62,286 nt of DNA from Novosphingobium sp. B 225 (lineage in GTDB: Bacteria > Pseudomonadota > Alphaproteobacteria > Sphingomonadales > Sphingomonadaceae): positions 1 to 62,286 of the forward strand of contig NZ_MWLM01000065.1 of the NCBI RefSeq assembly GCF_002198665.1, given 5' to 3'. Shown piece by piece: positions 8,638 through 17,025 of the stretch (positions are counted from its first letter, which is position 1; each line of letters opens with the position of its first letter). The position numbers were made by a program, and so were the translations under genes. The notes under the pieces were generated by a model. The model worked only from the letters and a program-made list of their open reading frames with translations, had not been told where the DNA came from and did no database searches.

Positions 8638-9839
8638 GCGTTGAGCGCCGCACGAGCCTGTTCGTGCTGATCACCATCTTCCTGGACGCCATGGGGTTCG
8701 GGCTGATCATGCCAGTGCTGCCGCGCCTGCTGATGCGGGTTGGCGGGATCGGGCTGGATGCCGCGATTGACGTGGGCGCGTGGATGAGCCTGTTGATGGC
8801 CGTGGCAACCTTTCTGGCCGCGCCGGTGCTGGGCAATCTGTCGGACGCTGTGGGACGCCGCCCGGTGCTGCTGATCGCGCTGGCCGGGCTGGCGGCCAAT
8901 TATCTGATGCTGGCCATGGCCAATTCGCTGGCGCTGGTGATCGCCGGGCGGGTTCTGACCGGGCTGTTTGGCGGCTCTTATGGCCCGGCGCAGGCAGCGC
9001 TGGCGGACATTACAACGGCGGAAAGCCGCGCGAAAAGCTTTGCCACAGTCAGCGCGGCCTTTGGTGTCGGCTTTGTGGCGGGTCCGGCCCTGGGCGGCCT
9101 GCTCAGCCAGTTCGGGGATCGTGCGCCGTTCCTGGTGGCCTTTGCACTGGCACTGGCCAACCTGATCTATGGCCTGACCCTGTTTCCTGAAACCCTGGCC
9201 AGAGAGAACCGCCGCCCGTTCACTCTGGCCCGCGCCAACCCGTTCGGAGCCTGGCGCGTGCTGCGGGCTGAACCGCGCTTGCTGCGCTCGGCCACAGTGC
9301 TGCTGATGTGGCAAGTCGCCAGTCTGGTCTATCCTTTGACCTGGAGTTTTTACGGGATCGCGCAGCTTGGCTGGTCGGACAGGATGATCGGGCTGAGCCT
9401 GGCCGGCGTGGGGGTGGTGATTGCACTCAGCCAGACTTTCATGACGGGCCCGGTAGTGCGGCGGCTGGGTGAGCGCGGCGCAGCGACAGTGGGGATACTG
9501 GGCGCTTCGGCGGGCTTTCTGGGTTATGCCTTTACCAATTCCACTGTGATCGCCTTTGTCCTGCTGGTTGCCGTGGCGATCCAGTCGCTGGTCCAGCCAA
9601 GCCTGATGGCCATGCTGTCACGCGGGGCGACACCGCAAACCCAGGGTGAAGTGCAAGGCATCGCCGCGATGACCATGGGGCTGGGATCGATCATTGGCCC
9701 GCTGGTGCTGGTCAAGCCGATGGCCTGGCTCACTGCACCGGGCGCTCCGGTCCATTTTCCGGGCGTGCCCTATCTGATCGCCGCGCTTATCGCGCTGGCC
9801 GCACTGCCGCTGCTGCACCGTCCCTCCCCGAACGGGTAG
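8634..9839 (+). CDS. MFS transporter, TetA/TCR-like (DHA1)
   Basis: 401 residues, 12 predicted spans. Starts [20 protein letters not shown], the usual beginning of TCR/Tet-type proton antiporters, and has loop 2-3 motif A ([15 protein letters not shown]) and motif C-like PALGGLLSQ. The frame is open 27 codons upstream, but the ATG at 8634 overlaps the acetyltransferase stop and fits the family. The substrate cannot be read from sequence; drugs, sugars or metabolites are possible. Confidence 0.92.
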   Translation: MSVERRTSLFVLITIFLDAMGFGLIMPVLPRLLMRVGGIGLDAAIDVGAWMSLLMAVATFLAAPVLGNLSDAVGRRPVLLIALAGLAANYLMLAMANSLALVIAGRVLTGLFGGSYGPAQAALADITTAESRAKSFATVSAAFGVGFVAGPALGGLLSQFGDRAPFLVAFALALANLIYGLTLFPETLARENRRPFTLARANPFGAWRVLRAEPRLLRSATVLLMWQVASLVYPLTWSFYGIAQLGWSDRMIGLSLAGVGVVIALSQTFMTGPVVRRLGERGAATVGILGASAGFLGYAFTNSTVIAFVLLVAVAIQSLVQPSLMAMLSRGATPQTQGEVQGIAAMTMGLGSIIGPLVLVKPMAWLTAPGAPVHFPGVPYLIAALIALAALPLLHRPSPNG

Positions 9840-9897
9840 CGCCAGGCATGGTCGCAAGGGCCTATCGTTGGCGTTCAATCTTTCGGAAGGCCACTCA

Positions 9898-10524
9898 ATG
9901 AACCCCTTTGCCAAGTCTGTCCTGACCCTTGCCGCCGCCCTGCTGACCATGCCCGCCACCGCGCAAAGCGTGCAGTGGGCGAGCAAGCCCGCCGATGGCC
10001 CGGCCGGACCGACCACGGCCGCCGTGCTGGGTCAGCCTGACGGGCTCGCCACCTCGATCTCGTTCTACGCCGCCAGCTATGTTCGCGATTTTCAGCCCGG
10101 CAAGGTCAGCGGCGCGGCCATCGAAAAGGCGTTGAAACTGCCCGCCGGGGAACTGGCGAAATGGGACGTGATTGCCTTTGAAAGCAAGACGATCGATCCG
10201 GCCCTGCCGGGGTTCGACAGTTCGATGTGGATGGTCAGCGATCTGAACCGGATCGCCTCGGTGGTCTATGACGGCAAGACCCGCATGGCAGCCCCTGGCA
10301 CTGGTCCTGGCTGGACCTTCAAGACCGGAACCATGACCAATGCCGAATTCAAGGCCACCTTTGGCCCCGCACCGCGCGCTTTCGGGGATTATGCCTGGCT
10401 GCTGATCAAACTGCCATCGACCATGGACAAGCGGTCGGACCGGCTGGCAATATGGCTTAGCGGGGGGCCGATTCCGGGCTCCGCCTCCGATCCTTCGCCC
10501 GATGCGATCGGGGTGATCCGCTGA
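9898..10524 (+). CDS. exported hypothetical protein
   Basis: 208 residues. The signal peptide ends LLTMPATAQS. The mature part contains two related halves of beta-rich sequence and no catalytic motif I recognise. Start at the ATG with GGAAGG 8 bp upstream, although an in-frame ATG lies at 9868. Sixteen bp separate it from the cystatin-like gene downstream, so the two exported proteins are probably one transcript and may act together. Confidence 0.75.
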   Translation: MNPFAKSVLTLAAALLTMPATAQSVQWASKPADGPAGPTTAAVLGQPDGLATSISFYAASYVRDFQPGKVSGAAIEKALKLPAGELAKWDVIAFESKTIDPALPGFDSSMWMVSDLNRIASVVYDGKTRMAAPGTGPGWTFKTGTMTNAEFKATFGPAPRAFGDYAWLLIKLPSTMDKRSDRLAIWLSGGPIPGSASDPSPDAIGVIR

Positions 10525-10540
10525 CTGTAAAGGGATTGCC

Positions 10541-10858
10541 ATGCGCCGCTTTGCCGCTCTCGCTGCTGTATTGATTACCCCCGTTGCCGCGCTGGCCGCC
10601 CCGCCCGTGGTCGGCGGTTGGAGCGAAGTGCCGGGGGCGCAGCTCCAGGCCGAAGTCGGTGCGGCTGCGCGCTTTGGCGTGGCACATCTGCCCAAACCTC
10701 ACGGCGCGCTGGTGCGGATTGTCGGGGCTGAACGGCAAGTCGTTGCGGGGATGAATTACCGCATGCTGGTGGTGCTGAAAGGCGGCGCAAAGTGGCGGAT
10801 GCAGGTGTGGAAGAAGCTGGACGGGACGATGGAACTGACCCGCTTCAAACGGGACTAG
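10541..10858 (+). CDS. secreted cystatin-like protein
   Basis: 105 residues with a signal peptide ending VAALAA. The mature part has the cystatin layout: an N-terminal GG pair (VVGGWSEV), a helix with AARFGVAHL (compare LARFAV in plant cystatins), the central QVVAG loop followed by MNYRM, and a late aromatic W (VWKKLDG). Q-x-V-x-G is the protease-contact loop of cysteine-protease inhibitors. An AAAGGG ribosome site precedes the ATG. Its stop overlaps the convergent permease stop (CTAG). Inhibition of a papain-type protease is inferred, not shown. Confidence 0.85.
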   Translation: MRRFAALAAVLITPVAALAAPPVVGGWSEVPGAQLQAEVGAAARFGVAHLPKPHGALVRIVGAERQVVAGMNYRMLVVLKGGAKWRMQVWKKLDGTMELTRFKRD

Positions 10859-11610
10859 AACAACCCGTCGAGCGTAAGTTTCAGCCCCAGCAGCACCATC
10901 AGCAGATAGATCACGGTATAGAACCGGTGTGAACTCATCCGCCGGATCAGCCGAACTGCAACCAGCGTGCTGACCACCGCCAGCGGGATCAGCAGGGCCC
11001 CGGCGCTCAGCGTCTGGTGGTTAAGGTTGCCGAGCGCGAAATAGCTGGGGACTTTCATCCAGTTGACCATGGCGAACAGGATCGAACTGGTTCCGACATA
11101 GGTCTGGTGCTCCAGCCGCCGCGGGGTGACCCACATCTGGAACGGCGGGCCGCCGGCATGGGCGATCTGGCTGGTGAACCCGGTCGCCACACCAAACAGT
11201 GCGCCGATCCAGCCCGGCGAGGCGCTCGCGGCAACGATCCGCCCGCCGCGCTCGATCCACAAGCGGTAGAGCCCGAAGGCCAGAGTAATCAGGCCCAGCA
11301 CCAGCAGCAGGCGCGCTTCCGGCACGGCGGCGGCCAGCAGCGAGGCGATGAGAATTCCGGCCAGCGCGCCCGGTGCCATCCAGGCGACGATCCAGCGATC
11401 CCAGGTCTTGCGAAACGACCAGACGGAAACCACGTCCTGGACCAGCAGCACTGGCATGAGCAGCGCCGCCGCTTGCGCCGGGGCCAAAGCCAGCGCCAGC
11501 AAGGGTGTGGCCAGCGCGCCGACGCCCGAAAAGCCGCCCTTGGCCATGCCAAGGATCAGCACCGCAACCACGGCCAGCACCAGCACTTTGGGATCGGACA
11601 ACAGCTCCAT
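10855..11610 (-). CDS. TauE/SafE (TSUP) family permease
   Basis: A 251-residue integral membrane protein with about eight spans and the family's duplicated layout (GMAKGGFSGVGALATPLLAL in the first half, FTSQIAHAGGPPFQMW in the second). The family exports sulfite, sulfonates or related anions. I chose the ATG at 11610, which begins just before the first span; an alternative upstream start at 11676 adds a Cys/His-rich leader with no family match. The gene stands alone, so the substrate is not indicated by neighbours. Confidence 0.9.
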   Translation of the reverse strand: MELLSDPKVLVLAVVAVLILGMAKGGFSGVGALATPLLALALAPAQAAALLMPVLLVQDVVSVWSFRKTWDRWIVAWMAPGALAGILIASLLAAAVPEARLLLVLGLITLAFGLYRLWIERGGRIVAASASPGWIGALFGVATGFTSQIAHAGGPPFQMWVTPRRLEHQTYVGTSSILFAMVNWMKVPSYFALGNLNHQTLSAGALLIPLAVVSTLVAVRLIRRMSSHRFYTVIYLLMVLLGLKLTLDGLF

Positions 11611-11726
11611 TGCGCCAGTCAGCACTGTGGCGGCCTGTGTGCAAGTGTGCATGGGCGCTTGTCCGCAGCCGCACATCGGCTAAATTCCGCGCCGCTTTTG
11701 CACTGTAAACTGGGGAGCATTCAAAC

Positions 11727-11981
11727 ATGACCAATCCGCGCGCCATGGTGCAGACCATGATCACACTTGCCTCTGCCTCGCTTGGCCTGGTCGCTGCGCT
11801 GGCCTGGAACGAAGCGATCAAGGCCACATTGGCCAAGCTGGGGTTGAGCGACGATCTGGCCGGGCTGTACACTTATGCAATCCTGGCCACGGTGATCGCG
11901 GTGGTGGTGCTGGCCCTGCTTGGCAAGCTGGCCGCCAAGATTGGCGGCGACGCCGCGTTCGAGCGCGAAGCCGAGGGCTGA
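11727..11981 (+). CDS. small two-span membrane protein (DUF5654-like)
   Basis: 84 residues with two hydrophobic helices (LASASLGLVAALAW and AILATVIAVVVLALLG) joined by the amphipathic NEAIKATLAKLGLSDD. This matches the size and pattern of DUF5654 proteins, whose function is unknown. The C-terminus is charged. 116 bp separate it from the divergent permease start. Confidence 0.75.
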   Translation: MTNPRAMVQTMITLASASLGLVAALAWNEAIKATLAKLGLSDDLAGLYTYAILATVIAVVVLALLGKLAAKIGGDAAFEREAEG

Positions 11982-12007
11982 TACGGCCCATTGCGCATTG
12001 CCTAGTC

Positions 12008-12033
12008 TGCTGAAAGGGCTAAGCTTTTCAGCA
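12008..12033 (+). promoter_or_regulatory. hairpin next to the ribosome binding site
   Basis: TGCTGAAA and TTTCAGCA form a perfect 8-bp stem with a 10-nt loop. The right arm runs into the AAGGAGG of the following gene, so folding could affect its translation; it may instead be the terminator of the preceding small gene, although the U-run is inside the stem. Confidence 0.4.
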
Positions 12034-12047
12034 AGGAGGTGAGTCGC

Positions 12048-13184
12048 ATGGACCCATCCTTGACCAGACGGCAATTGTTGCGGGGCGGGGCTGACCTGGC
12101 CATGCTGGGCAGTTCCGCGTCAGCATTGGCCTTGATCGATCCCAAGGACATCTCGCGCCTGCTTGGCCAGATGCCATCGCAGCTGAAGGCGGCGCTTCCA
12201 GCTGAGGCCTTGCAGGCCGCCGACGTGATTGGCGAGCTGCTGGGGCTGGAAGGCAAGGCCAAGGCGCTGCGCCTGCCGGGGTCAAAGCTGGGCATCGGCG
12301 AAGGCGGCATTGCAGCTGATCCAGAGCGGCTTTACGAAACGGCCATGCCGCGCCTCGTCGCGCTGATCGACCGGGCCGAACGCGCTGCGCCGGGGCTGGC
12401 CGAGCAGGCCGGCGGGCTGCTCGCCAAATTGCACGCGACCCAGCATGTCGTCGCAGAGGCGCTGGCCCGGCTCGATAGCGGAGACGCACCGCTGCTGCGC
12501 CTGCCACTGGCGCAGGTTGCCCCGGATGGCGAAGCGATCAAGCTGCCCGATGCAGTGGTTACCGTGCCGCAGGAGCCAGAGCCCGATCCGGTGCTGGGCG
12601 CGCCCAGAACCTCGCTCAAGTATGACGAGATCGGGCGCGAATACGAAGACTGGTTCAAGGCCGCGAAGATCCGTCCGAAGAATGCCGATCACGCCCGGTG
12701 GCACCTGACCATGATGCGCGAGGCACGGCCGCGTTACGAGGCGGTGGGCAAGCGGCTGGGCATCCCGTGGCACTTCATCGCCGCGATCCACGGGCTTGAA
12801 GCGAGCTTCAATTTTCGCGCGCACCTGCACAACGGAGACTTCCCGCTCGCCGCGCGTACCCGCCAGGTTCCGGCCGGACGCCCGCGCGTGTGGCTGCCGC
12901 CGAGCGACTGGGAATCGAGCGCGATCGACGCCTTGCGGCTGATGGGCTTCACCGGCGAGGCTGACTGGAGCCTGCCACGCACGCTCTACAGGTTGGAGGC
13001 GTTCAACGGCTTTGGTTATCGCCGGATGGGCCGGGCGACGCCCTATCTGTGGTCGTTCTCGACGCTTTACGAACGGGGCAAATACGTCGCCGATGGCCGG
13101 TTCGATCCCAATGCCCGCTCGCACCAGTGCGGCGCAGCAGTGATGCTGAAAGTGCTTGCTGACGCGGGCGAACTGTCCGCTTGA
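12048..13184 (+). CDS. exported lysozyme-like domain protein with Tat-type leader
   Basis: 378 residues. The N-terminus LTRRQLLRGGADLAML has a twin-arginine-like motif, suggesting folded export. Residues about 180-378 resemble lysozyme-fold proteins: GIPWHFIAAIHGLEASFNF places a candidate catalytic Glu in the same setting as in goose-type or transglycosylase domains, followed by HLHNGD, RTRQVPAGRP and SFSTLYERGKYVADG. The N-terminal 150 residues are helical and unassigned. A strong AAGGAGG lies 8 bp before the ATG at 12048; the GTG at 12039 overlaps that site and is unlikely. Peptidoglycan is the probable substrate. Confidence 0.75.
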   Translation: MDPSLTRRQLLRGGADLAMLGSSASALALIDPKDISRLLGQMPSQLKAALPAEALQAADVIGELLGLEGKAKALRLPGSKLGIGEGGIAADPERLYETAMPRLVALIDRAERAAPGLAEQAGGLLAKLHATQHVVAEALARLDSGDAPLLRLPLAQVAPDGEAIKLPDAVVTVPQEPEPDPVLGAPRTSLKYDEIGREYEDWFKAAKIRPKNADHARWHLTMMREARPRYEAVGKRLGIPWHFIAAIHGLEASFNFRAHLHNGDFPLAARTRQVPAGRPRVWLPPSDWESSAIDALRLMGFTGEADWSLPRTLYRLEAFNGFGYRRMGRATPYLWSFSTLYERGKYVADGRFDPNARSHQCGAAVMLKVLADAGELSA

Positions 13185-13222
13185 GTGCGGCACACATTTT
13201 TTGTCCTTCGCAAGTAGGCAGA

Positions 13223-13252
13223 CGAACTGTATTGCTGCTCTATTACAGTTCG
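13223..13252. promoter_or_regulatory. inverted repeat upstream of the exported-protein operon
   Basis: CGAACTGTA (13223-13231) and TACAGTTCG (13244-13252) are perfect 9-bp arms around a 12-nt loop, ending 14 bp before the ATG at 13267. It could be an operator or a 5' leader hairpin of the four-gene operon. Confidence 0.5.
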
Positions 13253-13266
13253 GAGATCCCGTTTCC

Positions 13267-14118
13267 ATGCAACACTCTATTCGAATTCTGGCGCCAGCCG
13301 TACTGGCGATCGCCGCCGTGCCAACCGCCGCCCATGCCGGAGCCTGCGAGGACGGTTTCGTCAAAAAGGGCAATCCCGTTACCGGCCTGCGCTTCATTGC
13401 CAGCGGGGCAGTTGCCGATCTGCCTGCAGATATTGCCATCAAGCAGATGCGCGGCATTTCGGCGCGGCGCGGATATGACATCATCGCCTCTGAACCAGAG
13501 AGCGGCGCACTGCTAATCGAGCAAGGCCGGACCGGCAATTCGCGTGCCTTCCCGATCGAGATCCAGGCGGTGAGCGAGGGCGGTGTGGGCACGGTGCGAA
13601 TGGAAGCCAAGCTTCCCGCCGGAATGGCCGCCGGGGCCGATGGAGCCAAGACCGAAATGTGCGCGATGCTGGCCGAGCTGAAAGGGGGCAAGGCCGGTCG
13701 GCTTGCTGCTGCCAGCGGGGCCAATGCGGTCACCCAGCAGGCTGCTCCCGTGGCGCTCAGCGCGCAGGAATTCTCGCAGCAGATTTCCAAGGATGCTGAA
13801 CGCAATTCGGCGATCATCCCGTCGCGCTATGCTGGCAAGAAGTTCACCTTGTCTGGCACGGTTGACTATGTGATCAAGGACGGCAATACCAACCGGATTG
13901 CCTTCAAGATCCTGCAGCCGCACGAACTGGCCCTGCGCCTGCCGAACATGGCCAGCACCCTGTCTGCCGTAAGCTGCCTTATGGCGCCAGGAACATCGGT
14001 CTTTACCTTGCAGCTCAAGCCGGGCAAATCAGTAAAGTTGACTGGCACGTTCCACGAATTCAACGAATTCAAGGACGTTGTCTGGTTCAAGGATTGCACC
14101 CCCGCCCAAGGAAAATGA
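13267..14118 (+). CDS. exported hypothetical protein, first gene of dipeptidase operon
   Basis: 283 residues with a signal peptide ending TAAHAGAC. The mature protein has two parts: an N-terminal domain (about 25-140) and, after an Ala-rich linker, a C-terminal beta domain (about 165-283; KKFTLSGTVDYVIKDGNTNRIAFKI) that resembles OB-fold exported proteins, with low certainty. Four Cys suggest disulfides. Its stop overlaps the dipeptidase start (ATGATG), so the two are translationally coupled. Confidence 0.75.
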   Translation: MQHSIRILAPAVLAIAAVPTAAHAGACEDGFVKKGNPVTGLRFIASGAVADLPADIAIKQMRGISARRGYDIIASEPESGALLIEQGRTGNSRAFPIEIQAVSEGGVGTVRMEAKLPAGMAAGADGAKTEMCAMLAELKGGKAGRLAAASGANAVTQQAAPVALSAQEFSQQISKDAERNSAIIPSRYAGKKFTLSGTVDYVIKDGNTNRIAFKILQPHELALRLPNMASTLSAVSCLMAPGTSVFTLQLKPGKSVKLTGTFHEFNEFKDVVWFKDCTPAQGK

Positions 14119-15380
14119 TGATGCGAACCAAGCTGCTGCTCGCCACCGGGATTGCCCTTCTGGCGGCTGGTCCGGTCTGTGCGAAGACCCCTGAACAGAT
14201 CGCCGCGGCAGCCCTTGCCGCCGCGCCGGTGTTCGATGGCCACAACGATGTGCCCGAACAGCTGCGCGACCGGCGCAAAAACGTGCTGGGGGACTTCGAC
14301 TTCCGCGATACCACCAAAACCGGCGATCCGGCCACGGGCATCGGCGCGATGATGACTGACCTCAACCGGCTGCGGGCTGGCAAGGTGGGGGCGCAGTTCT
14401 GGTCGGTCTATGTCTCGGCCAGCCTGCCCGAACCGCAAGCGGTGCAGGCGACGCTGGAACAGATCGACGTGATGAAGCGGGTGATCGCGCGCTATCCGGC
14501 GGACTTGCAGCTTTGCACTGACAGCACCTGCGTGGAAGCTGCGTGGAAAGCGGGCAAGATCGCCTCACTGCTTGGCATGGAAGGCGGGCATTCGATCGGC
14601 GGTTCGCTCGCCGTGCTGCGCCAGATGCATGCGCTCGGCGCGCGCTACATGACCTTGACCCATTTCAAGAACCTCGCCTGGGCCGAAAGCGCTACCGATG
14701 TGCCAATGGCGCAAGGGCTGACCCCGCTTGGTAAGGACGTGGTGCGCGAAATGCAGCGGCTGGGGGTGCTGGTCGATCTGGCGCATGTCAGCGAAAAGGC
14801 CATGCTCGAAGTCCTCGCAGTGGCTAAAGCTCCGGTGATCGTCAGCCACTCCAACGCCCGCGCGGTCAATCACCACCCACGCAATGTGCCTGACAGCGCG
14901 CTTGACGCAATCAAAGCTAACGGCGGGATCGTCATGATCAACTTTTTCCCGGCCTATGTGGTCGAGGACACCCGCCAGTACAACGCTCGCCGTTCCGGTG
15001 AGGAAGCGCGCCAGAAGGCGCTGGGCACTGGCAATCCCGATGCGGTGAAAGCCGCCATGGCGCAGTGGGACAAGGATAACCCGTTGCCCACCGGCGGCCT
15101 TGCCGATGTGGTTGCCCACATTGACCATATCGCCCAGCGGATCGGGATCGATCATGTTGGCCTGGGTGGTGACATGGACGGGATCGACAACACGGTGAAG
15201 GGGATGGAGGATGTCTCCAAATACCCGGTGTTGTTCACCGAACTGGCAAGGCGCGGCTATAGCCAGGCCGACCTGGAAAAGATTGCCAGCCGCAACATGC
15301 TGCGGGTGATGAAGGGGGCGGAAGCCTATGCCAAGGCGCATCAGGGCGACGCGCCGATTGAAAACGCGACGACCTTCTGA
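14115..15380 (+). CDS. exported membrane-type dipeptidase (peptidase M19)
   Basis: Zinc-dependent hydrolysis of dipeptides, often accepting D-residues at the C-terminal position. A signal peptide (LLLATGIALLAAGPVCA) directs it to the periplasm. The M19 metal motifs are present: FDGHNDVP (HxD), the EGGHSIGG glutamate, VDLAHVS and VSHSNARAV histidines, and GLGGDMDGI aspartate. 421 residues fits the family. There are three consecutive ATG codons at 14115, 14118 and 14121; AAGGA precedes them and the exact start is open. Its last base is the first base of the aminotransferase start (TGATG). Confidence 0.93.
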   Translation: MMMRTKLLLATGIALLAAGPVCAKTPEQIAAAALAAAPVFDGHNDVPEQLRDRRKNVLGDFDFRDTTKTGDPATGIGAMMTDLNRLRAGKVGAQFWSVYVSASLPEPQAVQATLEQIDVMKRVIARYPADLQLCTDSTCVEAAWKAGKIASLLGMEGGHSIGGSLAVLRQMHALGARYMTLTHFKNLAWAESATDVPMAQGLTPLGKDVVREMQRLGVLVDLAHVSEKAMLEVLAVAKAPVIVSHSNARAVNHHPRNVPDSALDAIKANGGIVMINFFPAYVVEDTRQYNARRSGEEARQKALGTGNPDAVKAAMAQWDKDNPLPTGGLADVVAHIDHIAQRIGIDHVGLGGDMDGIDNTVKGMEDVSKYPVLFTELARRGYSQADLEKIASRNMLRVMKGAEAYAKAHQGDAPIENATTF

Positions 15381-16309
15381 TGACGCAGCAGACCTCGCTT
15401 GGCACCCACGATTTCAACGCCGATCCGCGCAATGACAGCGTCCTGATCAGCGTCAACGGCGATCTGGTGCCGCGTCCGCAGGCGGTGGTCTCGGTGTTCG
15501 ATTCCGGGTTCATGCTGGGCGACGGGGTGTGGGAAGGACTGCGGCTGCATCGGGGGCGCTTCGCTTTCCTTGAAGCCCATCTCGACCGGCTCTATGAAGG
15601 CGCCAAGGCGATCATGCTCGACGTGGGCCTGACCCGCGAGGAGCTGACTTCGCGGCTCGATGCGGTGATCGATGCCAATGGCATGCGCAATCAGCAGGGC
15701 GTCCACATTCGCCTGATGGTGACGCGGGGGATCCGCTCAACCCCCTATCAGGACCCGCGTGTGGTGATCTCGCCCGCCACGATTGTGATTATCCCCGAAT
15801 ACAAGACCCCGCTGCCCAGCACGATCGAACGCGGGATTCGCCTGTTCACCGTCCACGTCCGGCGCGGCGATCCGGCAGTGCAGGACCCCAAGCTCAATTC
15901 GCACAGTAAATTGAACTGCATCACCGCCTGCATCCAGGCCGCGCAGGCCGGGACGGACGAAGCCTTGATGCTCGATCCGCACGGGTTCGTTGCCACCTGC
16001 AATTCGACCCATTTCTTCATCGTCCGCAAGGGCGAGGTTTGGACCTCAAGCGGGGACTATTGCCTGGCTGGGATCACCAGATCGAATGTGATCAGGGTCT
16101 GCCGCGAAGCGGGGATTCCGGTCTATGAGAAGAACTTCTCGCTGACCGAAGTCCACGGCGCGGATGAGGCCTTCGTGACCGGCACTTTCGCCGGGGTCGT
16201 GCCGGTGACCGAGATCGACGGCCGCAAGCTGACCGAAGCGCGCGGGCCGATGGTCGATCGCCTGCAGGGCCTTTACCGTGCGCTGATGGACCGGGACGTC
16301 GCGGCGTGA
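15380..16309 (+). CDS. class IV aminotransferase (D-amino acid / branched-chain type)
   Basis: 309-residue PLP enzyme of fold type IV. Hallmarks are SVFDSGFMLGDGVWEGLRLH at the N-terminus, the PLP lysine in SHSKLNC, and the phosphate-binding region late in the protein (FVTGTFAGVVPVTEIDGR). The family transfers amino groups from D-amino acids or branched-chain amino acids. Coupling to an exported dipeptidase that can release D-residues favours a D-amino-acid role, as an inference. Overlaps both neighbours by 1 and 4 nt. Confidence 0.92.
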   Translation: MTQQTSLGTHDFNADPRNDSVLISVNGDLVPRPQAVVSVFDSGFMLGDGVWEGLRLHRGRFAFLEAHLDRLYEGAKAIMLDVGLTREELTSRLDAVIDANGMRNQQGVHIRLMVTRGIRSTPYQDPRVVISPATIVIIPEYKTPLPSTIERGIRLFTVHVRRGDPAVQDPKLNSHSKLNCITACIQAAQAGTDEALMLDPHGFVATCNSTHFFIVRKGEVWTSSGDYCLAGITRSNVIRVCREAGIPVYEKNFSLTEVHGADEAFVTGTFAGVVPVTEIDGRKLTEARGPMVDRLQGLYRALMDRDVAA

Positions 16310-17025
16310 CCATCGCAATCGCGATGTGGTCCGGCCCGCGCAACATCTCGACCACGATGATGCGCAGCTTCAGCGCGCGCGCCGATTGCGCGGTGAGTGA
16401 CGAGCCGTTCTATGGTTGCTTCCTGAAAGATACCGGGGCCGATCACCCGATGGCGGACGAAGTGATCGCGGACATGGATTGCGACTGGCAGAGCGTGGCC
16501 GCAGCGCTGCGCGGTCCCGCGCCGGGGGACGCGCCGGTGTGGTATCAGAAACACATGCCGCACCACATGGAAGGCCCGGTCTCGATCCGCGATTTTCCCG
16601 GCCACGTTCATGCCTTCCTGATCCGCGAGCCCGAACGGGTGATCGCCAGCTACGGGGTCAAGCGGGGCGAGGCGCGGTTTGAGGACCTGGGTTATGCGCG
16701 GCTGCTTGAATATTTCGAATGGGCGCGCGGCGCAGGGCTGGACCCGGCGGTGGTCGATACCACCAGCCTGCTGGCCGACCCGGCGCGCGGACTGGCAAAG
16801 CTGTGCGAGCGGCTGGGTATCGGCTGGGATCCGGCGATGCTGCATTGGCAATCCGGCGTGCATCCTGGAGACGGCATCTGGGCAAGCCATTGGTATGACA
16901 AGGTTGCTGCTTCAACCGGCTTCGGCCCGCCCGCTGGGTCGTTGCCTGAGCTTGATGGCGATGCGGCGCGGCTCGCGGACCAGTGCCGCCCCTATTACGA
17001 GGCGATGAAGGCTTTCGCGCTTTAG
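16306..17025 (+). CDS. sulfotransferase-like P-loop protein
   Basis: 239 residues beginning at GTG, which overlaps the previous stop (GTGA). The first strand and loop (IAMWSGPRNISTTMMRSF) matches the 5'-phosphosulfate loop of sulfotransferase-like proteins, and FLIREPERVIASY matches the 3'-phosphate site. Homologues are commonly found beside class IV aminotransferases and carry names linked to branched-chain aminotransferase, but a sulfotransfer reaction is not established. The stop overlaps the convergent gene by 4 nt (TTAG). Confidence 0.85.
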   Translation: MTIAIAMWSGPRNISTTMMRSFSARADCAVSDEPFYGCFLKDTGADHPMADEVIADMDCDWQSVAAALRGPAPGDAPVWYQKHMPHHMEGPVSIRDFPGHVHAFLIREPERVIASYGVKRGEARFEDLGYARLLEYFEWARGAGLDPAVVDTTSLLADPARGLAKLCERLGIGWDPAMLHWQSGVHPGDGIWASHWYDKVAASTGFGPPAGSLPELDGDAARLADQCRPYYEAMKAFAL

